Origin: Paenibacillus glycanilyticus
GTDB taxonomy: Bacteria > Bacillota > Bacilli > Paenibacillales > Paenibacillaceae
Direction of reading: 5' to 3'
Assembly: GCF_023715145.1 (NCBI RefSeq)
Contig: NZ_JAMBNP010000002.1
Location: 62,001 to 126,000 of the forward strand
Length of the DNA: 64,000 nt
A model generated the notes under the pieces. It saw only the letters and a program-made list of their open reading frames with translations, was not told where the DNA came from and searched no databases. Position 1 is the stretch's first letter. Each line of letters begins with the position of its first letter. The translations under genes were made by a program, and so were the position numbers. Below are positions 54,748-64,000 of the stretch, piece by piece.

Positions 54748-56490
54748 ATGACACAACCAATTCCCCGTCCCGAATACCCGCGTCCTCAGTGGGTTCGGCC
54801 GGATTGGATCAACCTGAACGGGCAGTGGCAGTTCGAAATCGACCATGGCAAAAGCGGGAAAGAACGCGGTTTTCAAGTTGCCGGACATACGCTGTCCGGA
54901 GCGATTACAGTGCCCTTCTGCCCGGAGAGCAAGCTCTCCGGGGTAGAGTACAAGGACTTTATGGCATCGGTATGGTATAGAAGGGAGATCAGCCTGCCCG
55001 ATGACTGGAATAGCGGCCGGATTCTGCTTCACTTTGGCGCAGTCGATTATGAGGCAGAGGTATGGGTGAACGGTACGGCAGTAGGCAAGCACCGCGGCGG
55101 TTATTCCTCTTTCAGCTTTGATATTACGTCGGCGGTCATGTCAGGAAATAACGTCATAACCGTGTATGCCGCAGATGACGTGCGTTCGGGCCGTCAGCCG
55201 CGCGGGAAACAATGCGGCGGATACTACTCGTCAGGCTGCGATTATACCCGTACAACGGGGATCTGGCAGACCGTCTGGCTGGAGCGGGTGCCGGAGTCCT
55301 ACTTGGCCGGCATGAAGATTGTTGCGGATCCGGATAATGCTTGCGCGCACCTGGATATACAGCTTGGCGGAGACGGGGGGGAGGCAACGCTTGCTGTTAC
55401 TGCCCTGTATGACGGTATTAAGGTTGGCTCGGCCAGCATAGCCGTATCCGGCTCGGCGGCCAAGCTGTCGCTTCCGCTGTCCGAGGTTCATTTGTGGGAA
55501 CCGGGACATCCCAAGCTGTATGATCTTGAATTGAGCTTGGTTCGTAATGGTCAGGCATTCGATACGGTTCAGTCCTACTTCGGGCTTCGTACCGTGAAGC
55601 TGGACGGGATGGCCTTCCGGATTAACGGCAAATCCGTGTTCCAGCGTCTTGTGCTGGATCAGGGCTTTTACCCGGATGGCGTCTACACGGCTCCAAACGA
55701 CGAGGATCTCCGCAAGGATATCGAAATCTCGATGGGGCTTGGCTTCAACGGGGCAAGGCTGCATGAGAAAATATTCGAGCCGCGTTTCCTGTACTGGGCC
55801 GATAAGCTCGGCTACCTCGTATGGGGAGAGCATGCCAACTGGGGGCTCGATATTACGACGTCGGAAGGGCTTGCCGGCTTCCTGCCGGAGTGGCTGGAAG
55901 GGGTAGAGCGTGATTTCAACCATCCAGCGCTGATCGGCTGGTGTCCGTTCAACGAAACATGGGACCAGGATGGTGCCAAGCAAAATAATGATGTTCTTCG
56001 CATCGTCTATGAAGTTACCAAACGGGTGGATCCGACGCGTCCGGTGATCGATACAAGCGGCAACTTCCATGTTGTAACCGATATCTTTGACATTCATGAT
56101 TATGATCAGAATGTAGAGACGTTCCGGGCAAGATACGAACCGATGAAGAACGGCGGCGAAGTCTATAATACGTTCCCGAAACGGCAGAAGTATGAGGGTC
56201 AGCCTTATTTTATCAGCGAATACGGCGGTATCTGGTGGAATCCGGACCAGAAGGACGAGCAATCATGGGGGTATGGCGACAGGCCGGCATCCGAGGAGGC
56301 GTTTATCGCGCGTTATGCGGGGCTTACGGATACGCTGCTTGACCATCCCATGATGTTTGGGTTCTGCTATACGCAGCTCTACGATGTGGAGCAGGAGGTC
56401 AACGGCCTGTATACCTACGACAGACGGGCGAAATTTGACCCCGGGCTCATCCGGCGTATTAACAGCCGCAAGGCGGCAATTGAGGACTAA
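54748..56490 (+). CDS. GH2 family glycosidase (beta-galactosidase/beta-glucuronidase-like)
   Basis: A 580-residue intracellular glycosidase. It has the N-terminal sugar-binding jelly roll (LNGQWQFEIDHG, then VWYRREISLPDDW and WVNGTAVGKHRGGYSSFSFD), an immunoglobulin-like middle and a TIM barrel from about 290. The acid/base is E403 in CPFNETWDQ and the nucleophile is E491 in YFISEYGG. LVLDQGFYPDGVYTAP marks the shorter GH2 branch without the extra C-terminal domains of LacZ. Galactosides, glucuronides or mannosides are all possible. AAGGAG lies 11 bases before the ATG. It closes the third importer operon. Confidence 0.92.
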   Translation: MTQPIPRPEYPRPQWVRPDWINLNGQWQFEIDHGKSGKERGFQVAGHTLSGAITVPFCPESKLSGVEYKDFMASVWYRREISLPDDWNSGRILLHFGAVDYEAEVWVNGTAVGKHRGGYSSFSFDITSAVMSGNNVITVYAADDVRSGRQPRGKQCGGYYSSGCDYTRTTGIWQTVWLERVPESYLAGMKIVADPDNACAHLDIQLGGDGGEATLAVTALYDGIKVGSASIAVSGSAAKLSLPLSEVHLWEPGHPKLYDLELSLVRNGQAFDTVQSYFGLRTVKLDGMAFRINGKSVFQRLVLDQGFYPDGVYTAPNDEDLRKDIEISMGLGFNGARLHEKIFEPRFLYWADKLGYLVWGEHANWGLDITTSEGLAGFLPEWLEGVERDFNHPALIGWCPFNETWDQDGAKQNNDVLRIVYEVTKRVDPTRPVIDTSGNFHVVTDIFDIHDYDQNVETFRARYEPMKNGGEVYNTFPKRQKYEGQPYFISEYGGIWWNPDQKDEQSWGYGDRPASEEAFIARYAGLTDTLLDHPMMFGFCYTQLYDVEQEVNGLYTYDRRAKFDPGLIRRINSRKAAIED

Positions 56491-56512
56491 TATGACGAAT
56501 AAGGTTATGAGC

Positions 56513-56548
56513 AAAAGACTTCCGGCTTTTCGGAGGTCTTTTCCTTTT
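56513..56548 (+). terminator. intrinsic terminator of the third importer operon
   Basis: AAAAGACTTCCG and CGGAGGTCTTTT arms around a six-base loop, followed by CCTTTTTG. Confidence 0.8.
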
Positions 56549-56792
56549 TGCCTCATGGAGGTCTTTTTTTGCGTTTTTTAGGGCATTTATCTGCTTCTAA
56601 AGACCCCGGTCACGTTAAAAAGGAACTATTTATTTGGAAATTTTTGTCGAAGTGATTGTAATGATATATATAATATATATAATATGTCTTGTGAGTTGGA
56701 AACAGCTACATTGCACCGACTGGGAGGTGGGAAGTCAGCGTTTCGTTTTCGAACAGGAAGCATCACTATTTCATAATACGAGGTGTGGGACA
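56549..56792 (+). other. leader and promoter region of the GxGYxYP gene
   Basis: No gene is seen here. TTGTAA at 56656-56661 and TATAAT at 56678-56683 are spaced by 16 bases and form a candidate promoter. A second TATAAT lies at 56669 inside an alternating TA tract. The downstream frame is open through this region from 56634, but there is no ribosome binding site and no signal peptide before 56793. Confidence 0.45.
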
Positions 56793-58841
56793 ATGATTCG
56801 AAAGTTAACGGCAATCAGTTTAGCAGTTGTCAGTACGCTGTCTTTCTCGGCTGGATCTTACGCACAGCCACAGCCGGCGGCACAGGGTTCTACCATTTCT
56901 TGGCCGGACAAACAACAGCTTCCGACCTTCAAGCAGCCTAAGCAGCTGGAGGTTGCGGACATTTACGATGCTCCGGGAGATGTGAAGCTGTTATTCTCCA
57001 CGCTAGAGGGGATCGTGAACCGCAAGGAACCGCGAATCTACCTGCTGGAAAACAAAGAAGAAGGCAAGTTCAAATGGCTGAATGACCTGGACGCGGATTA
57101 TAAGGTGCGCGATGATTATTTTGACATCCTGAAGCAGTTCAAGAAGGAAGTTAAAGGTCTTATTATCTACGATCCTAACGTACCGGATTCCGTGAACGTG
57201 GCAACAACGCTAGCCGGACTTCGCGACAGCGTGGCCGTAAGCCCAGAACTGGCCAAAAAGCTGCAAGCTGCACCATATAGCTTCAAAGTAATCGAGGATT
57301 TGCAAGGGAAGTTCAAAGACCGGGTAGATGCTTATACCTGGCAGTATGAGAATTTGTGGAAGGAAACGACTCACCGGATGCTGGTTGGTCTGAGCCCGGA
57401 GGTATCGGCACGTCCGCCGGCGAATCAGCCTGACACGTACAAGGTTGTGGCGCAGGAAGAGACGGAAGAGCGCGATGCCAAAAACCGCAAGGTTTACGAT
57501 CTGGATCTGTCCCAATTCGTAGCGAAGCCAGACGTGTTCGTAAAGTTTGGGGATGCGTTCACGAAAGACGGATGGGGTTCGGCCGTTCATGAAATTACGG
57601 TGAAGGCTGACGGCGAGACGATCGCTCATTTCCTGCCGGGTACTGCAGACGAGAAGCCTTACCTGTACGATCCGCAAGGCTCTCAGGTATCGACGGGAAG
57701 CGGCGGCCACCGTTTCGCTGATGGCGGCAACTACTTCACGTACAAATTCACTCCGCCTGCGGGCACTACCCAGCTGACAATGTCGGTTGAGATGTGGAAT
57801 CAGTACAAGGTGAGCGCCACGAACGACCAGCCGTTCTCTTCCCAGACGAAGGAGCCTTACGGTTACCTCCGCGACTATGCTGTAGCGAACAAAGCGATGG
57901 TGTTCTGGCTGGATTCCAATGATCCGGCAGAAAAAGAGCTGTTTGAGAAAATTTTGTCCGATGTGAAGCCTGGCACACCTTATCTTGGATGGTTCAGCAA
58001 TGACTTCCAAGGCGAATTCAGCGGCGTGGAGATTGCTTCGAATCATGGCGTGTACGTGCTTGCGGCGGACTGGTTCAGCAACCTTACGGTCTTCTCCGGC
58101 ACTAAGCCTAGCTTCTCGAAGCCCAAGGCTCCAAAGCCGGTGAAGCTGGACAATAAAATTTACGTAACGTACACCTTCAGCGAAGGCGATAATCTGCAAT
58201 ACAACCAGCATAGGCTGCGGATCCTGTGGGATGACCCGAAACGCGGCCAGGTGCCGATCAACTGGACATCCAGCCCGCTGCTCTATGACGCTGCACCCGC
58301 TATGCTGAATTACTTCTACGGCACGGCAACGGCGAATGATCAAATTATTGCCGGACCTTCCGGAGCAGGTTACTTCTACCCGGCTGCATGGCCGGAAAAA
58401 GCGCTTGCCGATTTCCTGAAGAGCACGAAAGAATACCTGACTAAAACCGGAATGAATATTCCTTATGTTCTTAACCGCCTGAATGGCGAAAACCTGCCGC
58501 TCAGCAAAGCGAATAACGCAGCTTACCGTGACTTGTATGACGTGCCTGGCCTCTTCATCGGCTGGGATAACTTCACTAAGGTCGACATCGTTGACGGTCT
58601 GCCGACTTCCAACATTCAAGGCGTGGGCAGCGCGAACGATGTGAAAAAAGCGCTGGCCGACGCGAAAGCGAAATGGGACGGCAAATCGCCGCTCTTCGTA
58701 TCCCTCGGCATCCTCGCTTGGGGAATGACGCCTACGGATCTGGCCAACATCTCTGCCGAGCTTGATCCTTCGTACCAGGTTGTCCTCGCCGATCAATACT
58801 TCTCGCTGATCCGCGAAGCGAACAAACTGCCGAAAAAGTAA
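56793..58841 (+). CDS. secreted GxGYxYP family putative glycoside hydrolase
   Basis: A 682-residue exported protein. The signal peptide (MIRKLTAISLAVVSTLSFSAGSYAQ) ends near residue 25. The N-terminal GxGYxYP_N-type region (to about 230) has LFSTLEGIVNRKEPRIYLL. The C-terminal domain contains the name-giving motif as GPSGAGYFYPAAW near residue 520. Between them, at about 240-350, a beta-rich insert (DVFVKFGDAFTKDGWGSAVHE onward) resembles a carbohydrate-binding module. The family is predicted to act on glycans but has little biochemical proof. GAGGTGTGGGACA precedes the ATG at 56793. It is a single-gene unit with its own terminator. Confidence 0.85.
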   Translation: MIRKLTAISLAVVSTLSFSAGSYAQPQPAAQGSTISWPDKQQLPTFKQPKQLEVADIYDAPGDVKLLFSTLEGIVNRKEPRIYLLENKEEGKFKWLNDLDADYKVRDDYFDILKQFKKEVKGLIIYDPNVPDSVNVATTLAGLRDSVAVSPELAKKLQAAPYSFKVIEDLQGKFKDRVDAYTWQYENLWKETTHRMLVGLSPEVSARPPANQPDTYKVVAQEETEERDAKNRKVYDLDLSQFVAKPDVFVKFGDAFTKDGWGSAVHEITVKADGETIAHFLPGTADEKPYLYDPQGSQVSTGSGGHRFADGGNYFTYKFTPPAGTTQLTMSVEMWNQYKVSATNDQPFSSQTKEPYGYLRDYAVANKAMVFWLDSNDPAEKELFEKILSDVKPGTPYLGWFSNDFQGEFSGVEIASNHGVYVLAADWFSNLTVFSGTKPSFSKPKAPKPVKLDNKIYVTYTFSEGDNLQYNQHRLRILWDDPKRGQVPINWTSSPLLYDAAPAMLNYFYGTATANDQIIAGPSGAGYFYPAAWPEKALADFLKSTKEYLTKTGMNIPYVLNRLNGENLPLSKANNAAYRDLYDVPGLFIGWDNFTKVDIVDGLPTSNIQGVGSANDVKKALADAKAKWDGKSPLFVSLGILAWGMTPTDLANISAELDPSYQVVLADQYFSLIREANKLPKK

Positions 58842-58856
58842 TCCAAAGTTCTAGAA

Positions 58857-58893
58857 CAAAGACCTCCGGGAAACAGGAGGTCTTTGTTTGTTT
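58857..58893 (+). terminator. intrinsic terminator after the GxGYxYP gene
   Basis: CAAAGACCTCC and GGAGGTCTTTG arms around an eight-base loop, followed by TTTGTTTT. Confidence 0.85.
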
Positions 58894-59156
58894 TATTCCT
58901 CAAATCTGCCCTGCGAAACTCCGTTAACTATTCTGCCGGTGACGAATAGTGAGATCTCAAACGGTATTATTAATCATATAAATTAATAATAAATGAGAAA
59001 GAAATCGATAATTTATGAGAAAAATGAAAGAATTTATGGCGGATTTCGGCTATTCTGTGAAAATGTTAATCCAAACTTCATATTTGCGTGTGGTACAATT
59101 ACCCAGAGCATGAATGGTTCAGGGCTTTATACCTACATAATTTTAAGGAGGTATAT
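58894..59156 (+). other. AT-rich leader of the cell wall hydrolase gene
   Basis: No gene is seen here. A perfect ten-base inverted repeat (TATTATTAAT / ATTAATAATA, seven-base spacer) lies at 58965-58991. ATGAGAAA-type motifs recur just after it. An extended -10 box TGGTACAAT lies at 59091-59099. AAGGAGG at 59145 serves the next gene. Confidence 0.45.
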
Positions 59157-60146
59157 ATGATCATACATAGCATGCAAAAATCTGTGAAGATCATGTCTTG
59201 TGTAATGGCTTTAGCGCTTCTCTGGCTCAGTGCTGGACCGCTTGCCAGCGTTTCTGCAGCAGAAGCTGGCGCATCGGTAAAAGTGAATGGCGAGAATGCG
59301 AAGCTGTCGGATTCCATTATTACACAGAATAACAGAATGTATGTACCGGCCGCGCGCATTGCTACTATGCTTGGCGCGGAATACAGCTGGAACACGGTAA
59401 ATGAAGAACTTACAATAGATACGGCCTATAATGATGAAGTTGTGTTCGGTAACGGCGTGCCGGTGGTTTATTTCAATGACGGCCGCTACAAGATGGATGC
59501 GGCTCCCTTCATGGAGGATGGCAGGATGTATGTGCCTCTCCGCCAGCTTGCCGAAGTTCTCCATGCTAATCTGGATTGGGACACCAACTCGAATGCCGCC
59601 GAGCTGACTGAAGTGCAGCGTGCGGTTGTAACCGAGGAGAACGGATTGGCCGAGATCAGCAAGAACGGCGGGATCAGCACGGCAGCGCTGCTCAAGCGCA
59701 ACGGATTGAACAGCAAGGATCAGGTAAAGCCCGGAACAAAACTAAAAGTCGTTATCCCGTCATTCCTGGATAATCCGGCAGCATCATTTACGCAAAATGA
59801 TTTGACGCTGCTCGCCAAGATTTCGCAGATTGAAGCAGGAAAAGGGTCTTATGAAGGACAGCTTGCCATTGCGAATGTTATTCTGAACCGGGTGAAGGAC
59901 TCGCGGTTCCCGGATTCCATTCATGATGTTATCTACTCCGGCAAGCAATTCCCGCCGGCTCATAACGGACTGCTAGACAAGAGCAAGCCAAACGCGAGCG
60001 CTCTGCGCGCTGCGAAGGATGCTCTAAACGGAAGGAATAACGTCTACAATGCCGTTTATTTTTTTAATCCGAATGTTACCAGAGGAGCATTCTGGGACAG
60101 CCTGGAAGTCGTAGCTACGATTGGCGGCCACAGCTTCGCAAGATAA
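59157..60146 (+). CDS. SleB-like cell wall hydrolase with copper-amine-oxidase-like N-terminal domain
   Basis: A 329-residue exported protein. A signal peptide (KIMSCVMALALLWLSAGPLA) ends near residue 35. Next comes a copper amine oxidase N-terminal-like module, common as a surface domain in Paenibacillus (VKVNGENAKLSDSIITQNN, RMYVPAARIATMLG and a second RMYVPLRQLAEVLH). A LysM-like stretch (LLKRNGLNSKDQVKPGTKL) lies near 190, and the Hydrolase_2/SleB domain follows from about 215 (LLAKISQIEAGKGSYEGQLA, with the catalytic Glu in IEAG). SleB relatives cut peptidoglycan during spore germination or growth. AAGGAGG lies five bases before the ATG. It is transcribed alone. Confidence 0.9.
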   Translation: MIIHSMQKSVKIMSCVMALALLWLSAGPLASVSAAEAGASVKVNGENAKLSDSIITQNNRMYVPAARIATMLGAEYSWNTVNEELTIDTAYNDEVVFGNGVPVVYFNDGRYKMDAAPFMEDGRMYVPLRQLAEVLHANLDWDTNSNAAELTEVQRAVVTEENGLAEISKNGGISTAALLKRNGLNSKDQVKPGTKLKVVIPSFLDNPAASFTQNDLTLLAKISQIEAGKGSYEGQLAIANVILNRVKDSRFPDSIHDVIYSGKQFPPAHNGLLDKSKPNASALRAAKDALNGRNNVYNAVYFFNPNVTRGAFWDSLEVVATIGGHSFAR

Positions 60147-60165
60147 GCACGTATATATAATAGAA

Positions 60166-60206
60166 GAGATCGTTTTCGGCAGATGACCGAAACGGTCTCT
60201 TTTTTA
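60166..60206 (+). terminator. intrinsic terminator after the cell wall hydrolase gene
   Basis: AGAGATCGTTTTCGG pairs with CCGAAACGGTCTCT (one bulge) around a seven-base loop, followed by a run of T residues. Confidence 0.85.
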
Positions 60207-60344
60207 TTTACCAAATAAACGCGATAATGAATCCAGCAACCATAATTAGGCAAAGAATAGAGCAATAATAGGGCTTTTTGCAGCTTTATAAATAAAAGTG
60301 ATTAATTCTACAGAATATCTTATAGACAATTTTCGACGAATGGA

Positions 60345-60373
60345 TTGAACCTGACGTACGGCTGCGTTAGTAT
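60345..60373 (+). promoter_or_regulatory. candidate promoter of the cysJI operon
   Basis: TTGAAC at 60345-60350 and TAGTAT at 60368-60373 are spaced by 17 bases, about 65 bases before the start of cysJ. The 230-base spacer shows no S-box or T-box structure that I could recognise. Confidence 0.35.
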
Positions 60374-60437
60374 TTAAGTATAGAAAAAACAGAGTATCGA
60401 AGTCGGATTTTATAGATTGATGTGAGGTGGATGTTGT

Positions 60438-62288
60438 TTGCAACTTCAAGTGACGAATAGTCCGTTTACAGGCGAGCAAGCAGAACTGCTTAATAAGCTG
60501 CTCCCAACTTTAACAGGATCTCAAATGCAATGGCTGAGCGGTTATTTAGCTTTTTACGGCGCGGGTAATAACACGGCATTGGCATCGGTAGCTGCAGGAG
60601 CTGCAGCTGTTGCCGAGGCACCATTGGCCGCAGTGCCTGATTTGCCTCAAGCTCTTAAGGAAGCAACCATTTTGTTCGGATCGCAGACAGGCAACGCGCA
60701 AAGACTGGCAGGTCGTCTGGCTGACAAGCTGAAAGGCCAAGGCTTTGAGGTTACGGTGTCGGCGATGAATAAGTACAAAACAAACAAACTAAAAGAAGTC
60801 GGCTATCTGTTTATTCTCGCAAGCACGCATGGCGAAGGAGACCCGCCGGATAACGCGTTAACCTTCTATGAGTTCCTGCACGGCAAGCGTGCGCCAAAGC
60901 TCGAAGGCATGAAGTTCTCCGTTCTGGCTCTTGGCGATACCTCGTACGAATTCTATTGCAAAACAGGCGCGGACTTTGACACAAGACTAGCAGAGCTTGG
61001 CGCTGAGCGGATCGTTGACCGTGTCGACTGCGACGTTGACTTCGAAGATGCCGCATCCGGCTGGTTAACAGCTGTTACTGGCGCAGTTAGCGCAACGGCG
61101 GTATCGGCAGCTCCGCAAGCGGCAAGCGCACCCGCGGCTGCGCAAACCTCAGCTGAATCGGAATATACCCGCGCGAATCCGTTTATGGCGGAAGTGCTGG
61201 AGAGCTTGAACCTCAACGGCAGAGGTTCGGACCGCGAGACCCGCCATCTGGAACTGTCGCTTGAAGGCTCGGGACTTACTTATGCGCCTGGCGACGCGGT
61301 TGGCGTATATGCGAAGAATGACCCTGCATTAGTAGAAAATATTATTGCATTGCAGAACTGGAATGCCGAGGAGAAAGTGGTAACGGGCAAAGCAGGCGAG
61401 ACGTCTACGCTTCGTGAAGCGCTTCTCCACCATTATGAGATTACGGTATTAACAAAGCCGCTGCTGGAAAAAGCAGTCGCTTTCTCGGGCAACAGCAAGC
61501 TGGCCGAGCTCGTTAAACCGGAAAATAAAGAAGACCTGAAGGCTTACCTGAACGGACGCGATCTGCTTGATCTGCTCCGCGATTATGCGCCTTGGACGCT
61601 GGCTCCTGCTGATCTGGCTACGTTGCTCCGCAAGCTGCCGCCGCGTCTCTATTCGATTGCGAGCAGCGAGAATGCTCATCCGGAAGAAGTTCATCTGACA
61701 ATCCGGAAAGTAGAATACGAAGCTCATGGCCGCGAACGCAAAGGCGTATGCTCGGTCTATGTATCCGAGCGTCTGCAGCCTGGCGACAAGCTGCCGATCT
61801 TTATCCAGCAGAACCCGAACTTCAAGCCGCCGGTTAATCCGGAGACACCGGTTATCATGGTTGGTCCCGGCACTGGCGTGGCTCCGTTCCGCGCATTTAT
61901 GGAAGAGCGCGAGGAGACCGGAGCTGAGGGTCAAACCTGGCTGTTCTACGGTGACCGTCATTTCGTAACGGATTTCCTGTATCAGACCGATTGGCAGCGC
62001 ATGCTGAAGGACGGCGTATTGTCGAAGCTGGACGTTGCGTTCTCCCGTGATTCGGATGAGAAGGTTTATGTACAGCATCGCATGCTTCAGAACGGCGAAG
62101 AGCTGTACAAGTGGCTGGAGAACGGCGCGCATGTGTATGTCTGCGGCGACGAGAAGCATATGGCGCATGACGTGCAATCCGCACTTCTGACTATCATTAG
62201 CCAGTATGGCGGTAAATCCTCGGAAGAAGCGGCGGCTTACCTGGCTGAGCTTCAGGAACAAGGACGCTACCAACGGGACGTATATTAA
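60438..62288 (+). CDS. cysJ: assimilatory sulfite reductase (NADPH) flavoprotein subunit CysJ
   Basis: A 616-residue flavoprotein that takes electrons from NADPH through FAD and FMN to the CysI haemoprotein, for sulfite reduction to sulfide. An N-terminal leader (QLQVTNSPFTGEQAELLNKL) is followed by the flavodoxin domain (ILFGSQTGNAQRLAGRLADK at about 75, STHGEGDPPDNA). The FAD-binding domain (RLYSIASS near 400) and NADPH domain (MVGPGTGVAPFRAFMEER) follow, with the family ending GRYQRDVY. The start is TTG, with GAGGTGG seven bases upstream; a nearby ATG at 60431 is in another frame. cysI follows after 78 bases. Confidence 0.97.
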   Translation: MQLQVTNSPFTGEQAELLNKLLPTLTGSQMQWLSGYLAFYGAGNNTALASVAAGAAAVAEAPLAAVPDLPQALKEATILFGSQTGNAQRLAGRLADKLKGQGFEVTVSAMNKYKTNKLKEVGYLFILASTHGEGDPPDNALTFYEFLHGKRAPKLEGMKFSVLALGDTSYEFYCKTGADFDTRLAELGAERIVDRVDCDVDFEDAASGWLTAVTGAVSATAVSAAPQAASAPAAAQTSAESEYTRANPFMAEVLESLNLNGRGSDRETRHLELSLEGSGLTYAPGDAVGVYAKNDPALVENIIALQNWNAEEKVVTGKAGETSTLREALLHHYEITVLTKPLLEKAVAFSGNSKLAELVKPENKEDLKAYLNGRDLLDLLRDYAPWTLAPADLATLLRKLPPRLYSIASSENAHPEEVHLTIRKVEYEAHGRERKGVCSVYVSERLQPGDKLPIFIQQNPNFKPPVNPETPVIMVGPGTGVAPFRAFMEEREETGAEGQTWLFYGDRHFVTDFLYQTDWQRMLKDGVLSKLDVAFSRDSDEKVYVQHRMLQNGEELYKWLENGAHVYVCGDEKHMAHDVQSALLTIISQYGGKSSEEAAAYLAELQEQGRYQRDVY

Positions 62289-62366
62289 GCGCTTGGATAA
62301 GAGCGCATCGCAAGAATAGATCAAGAGAGTATGAACCCATATCTATGGGCAAAGGAGCTAACAGCA

Positions 62367-64000
62367 ATGGCAAAGAACCATAAAGTCGAGCCCGTCGGCG
62401 GACCGCCGAGCGACGTGGAACATCTGAAACTGGAAAGCAACTACTTGCGCGGCTCGTTGACAGACTCGCTGGCAAACCGGATCACAGGCGGCCTGCCTGA
62501 GCTCGACAACCGTCTTCTGAAGTTCCACGGCAGCTATATGCAGGACGACCGCGACTATCGCAATGAGCGCGAGAAGCAGAAGCTCGAGCCGTATTTTCAA
62601 TTTATGCTTCGAGTCGTTACGCCGGGCGGCGTAGCGACTCCGGAGCAATGGCTTCTGATGGACAGTCTGGCTGACAAGTACGGAACAGGCAGCCTGAAGC
62701 TGACAACGCGTCAAGCGTTCCAGCTGCACGGCGTATTGAAATGGAACCTGAAGAAGACGATTCAAGAAATTAACGACGCGATGCTTACGACACTGGCTGC
62801 TTGCGGCGACGTTAGCCGTAACGTCATGTGCAACCCGAATCCGTACCAATCGGAGCTTCATAGCGAAGTGTTCCACTGGTCCCAGCAGCTGACATCGCAT
62901 CTGGCGCCAAAAACGCCTGCGTACCATGAAATCTGGCTGGATGGCGAGAAGGTAGTGGACGGAGCGGAGCAAGGTGAAGTTGAACCGATTTACGGTCCGG
63001 TGTACCTGCCGCGTAAATTCAAGATCGGTATTGCGGTACCGCCTTCGAATGACGTGGACGTGTACTCGCAGGATCTTGGCTTTATTGCGATTGTTGGTGA
63101 GGACGGCAAGCTGGCCGGCTTTAACGTCAGCGTTGGCGGCGGCATGGGCATGACTCATGGCGACACGGCGACTTACCCGCAGCTTGCTAAAGTAATTGGC
63201 TTTATTACTCCGGATCAAGTACTGGATCTGGCGGAGAAGGTTGTCACGATTCAACGTGACTACGGCAACCGTTCTGTACGGAAATATGCCCGTTTCAAAT
63301 ATACGATCGACCGTCATGGCATGCCGTGGTTTATTGACGAGCTGCAAGACCGCTTGGGCTGGGAGCTTGCTCCTGCTCGGGAGTTCCATTTCGACCACAC
63401 TGGCGACCGTTACGGCTGGATCAAAGGCAAAGACGGCAAATGGAACCTGAACCTGTACGTTCAAGCCGGCCGCGTTGTGGATACGGAAGGCAATAAGCTG
63501 AGAACGGCGCTTCGCGAGATTGCAAAAATCCATACAGGCGATTTCCGTCTGACGGCTAACCAAAACCTCGTTATTGCGAACGTTACGACGCAGAAGAAAA
63601 CCAAGATCGTTGCCTTGCTGAAGGAATACGGCATTGCGGAAGGCTCGAATTACTCGGCTCTGCGCCGCAGCGCCTTGTCTTGCGTAGCTCTTCCGACTTG
63701 CGGTCTCGCCATGGCGGAAGCAGAACGCTACCTGCCTTCGCTGATCGATAGACTGGAGCCGATCCTTGCAAATGCAGGGCTTCAGGACAAAGAAATCAAT
63801 ATTCGCATGACGGGCTGCCCGAACGGCTGCGCACGTCCCGCGCTTGGCGAGATTTCGTTCATCGGCAAATCGCCAGGCAAATACAACATGTACATGGGGG
63901 CAGGCTTCTCCGGCGACCGCCTCAGCAAGATGTACAAAGAGAACATCGGGGAAGACGAAATTATTGATACCCTTACACCAATCATTCACCGCTATGCGGC
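62367..64000 (+). CDS. cysI: assimilatory sulfite reductase haemoprotein subunit CysI (3' end outside window)
   Basis: The first 544 codons of the sirohaem and 4Fe-4S subunit that reduces sulfite to sulfide with six electrons from CysJ. Early features are [20 protein letters not shown] segments and the [16 protein letters not shown] sulfite site (here [16 protein letters not shown] near residue 112), then CNPNPYQSE. The four cluster and sirohaem cysteines are C439, C445, C484 and C488 ([13 protein letters not shown] and [10 protein letters not shown]), with the same spacing as in the E. coli enzyme. AAAGGAG lies 9 bases before the ATG. The frame is open to the window edge, so roughly 25-30 residues are missing. 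Confidence 0.97.
   Translation, partial: MAKNHKVEPVGGPPSDVEHLKLESNYLRGSLTDSLANRITGGLPELDNRLLKFHGSYMQDDRDYRNEREKQKLEPYFQFMLRVVTPGGVATPEQWLLMDSLADKYGTGSLKLTTRQAFQLHGVLKWNLKKTIQEINDAMLTTLAACGDVSRNVMCNPNPYQSELHSEVFHWSQQLTSHLAPKTPAYHEIWLDGEKVVDGAEQGEVEPIYGPVYLPRKFKIGIAVPPSNDVDVYSQDLGFIAIVGEDGKLAGFNVSVGGGMGMTHGDTATYPQLAKVIGFITPDQVLDLAEKVVTIQRDYGNRSVRKYARFKYTIDRHGMPWFIDELQDRLGWELAPAREFHFDHTGDRYGWIKGKDGKWNLNLYVQAGRVVDTEGNKLRTALREIAKIHTGDFRLTANQNLVIANVTTQKKTKIVALLKEYGIAEGSNYSALRRSALSCVALPTCGLAMAEAERYLPSLIDRLEPILANAGLQDKEINIRMTGCPNGCARPALGEISFIGKSPGKYNMYMGAGFSGDRLSKMYKENIGEDEIIDTLTPIIHRYA

Noticed and set aside
56634..56792. Longer start for the GxGYxYP protein
   Set aside because: The added 53 codons cover an alternating TA promoter-like tract and would put the signal peptide in the middle of the protein.
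57210..58796. 528-codon open frame on the minus strand
   Set aside because: It lies entirely opposite the GxGYxYP gene, has no ribosome binding site, and its predicted protein is rich in Arg, His, Leu and Val without domains. It is a codon-usage shadow. The same holds for the long minus-strand frames at 62358-63989 (opposite cysI) and 28415-29944 (opposite a binding protein), and the plus-strand frame at 8874-10004 (opposite katG).
60207..60437. SAM or T-box riboswitch upstream of cysJ
   Set aside because: No conserved S-box or T-box core, no anti-terminator/terminator pair, and the leader is short and AT-rich. The only terminator nearby belongs to the preceding gene.

Overview
The window looks like a chromosomal segment of a Paenibacillus-type Bacillota bacterium. 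It is densely packed, with a mid-range GC content and strong AGGAGG-type ribosome binding sites. It carries YesM/YesN-type two-component regulators, AraC regulators with membrane sensors, LplB/YtcP-type sugar permeases without a local ATPase gene, and a large glycoside hydrolase repertoire. No tRNA, rRNA, CRISPR array, insertion sequence or prophage was seen.

Layout. 1-4166: a sulfur-compound uptake and oxidation operon (SsuC-type permease end, two paralogous flavin monooxygenases flanking a substrate-binding lipoprotein). 4225-11138: housekeeping and stress genes (SDR oxidoreductase, WYL regulator, katG, VOC protein) around a secreted GH43 enzyme, plus the remnant of an alpha/beta hydrolase. 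11499-13487: a secreted GH43 exo-beta-1,3-galactanase-like enzyme with ricin-type lectin repeats. 13597-25316: sensor kinase, response regulator, two permeases, sugar-binding lipoprotein, FAD oxidoreductase and a GH78-like rhamnosidase. 25532-40487: a membrane-bound AraC regulator, a second importer, a TIM-barrel isomerase, two unrecognised proteins, a GH105 enzyme with a long extra N-terminus, MgtC, a LacI regulator and a Gfo/Idh dehydrogenase. 40583-48885: VanZ, AraC regulators, GH42 beta-galactosidase and a second GH78-like enzyme, interrupted by two gene graveyards. 48886-56490: AraC regulator, intracellular GH43, a third importer and a GH2 enzyme. 56793-60146: a secreted GxGYxYP protein and a SleB-like cell wall hydrolase. 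60438-64000: cysJ and the start of cysI (sulfite reductase).

How it fits together. Three importers, three secreted enzymes and about seven intracellular sugar-cleaving enzymes point to use of a plant arabinogalactan or rhamnogalacturonan-type glycan: outside trimming by GH43 and the GxGYxYP protein, import of oligosaccharides powered by a shared MsmX-type ATPase encoded elsewhere, and inside cleavage by GH78, GH105, GH42, GH43 and GH2. This is inference from families. Catabolite control is suggested by several cre-like sites. Each of the three sugar-binding protein genes is followed by a strong RNA hairpin before the next gene. The best candidate for something undescribed is the tightly coupled group 31759-37392, where two proteins of unknown family (32718-33410 and 33416-35173) sit directly upstream of the GH105 enzyme.
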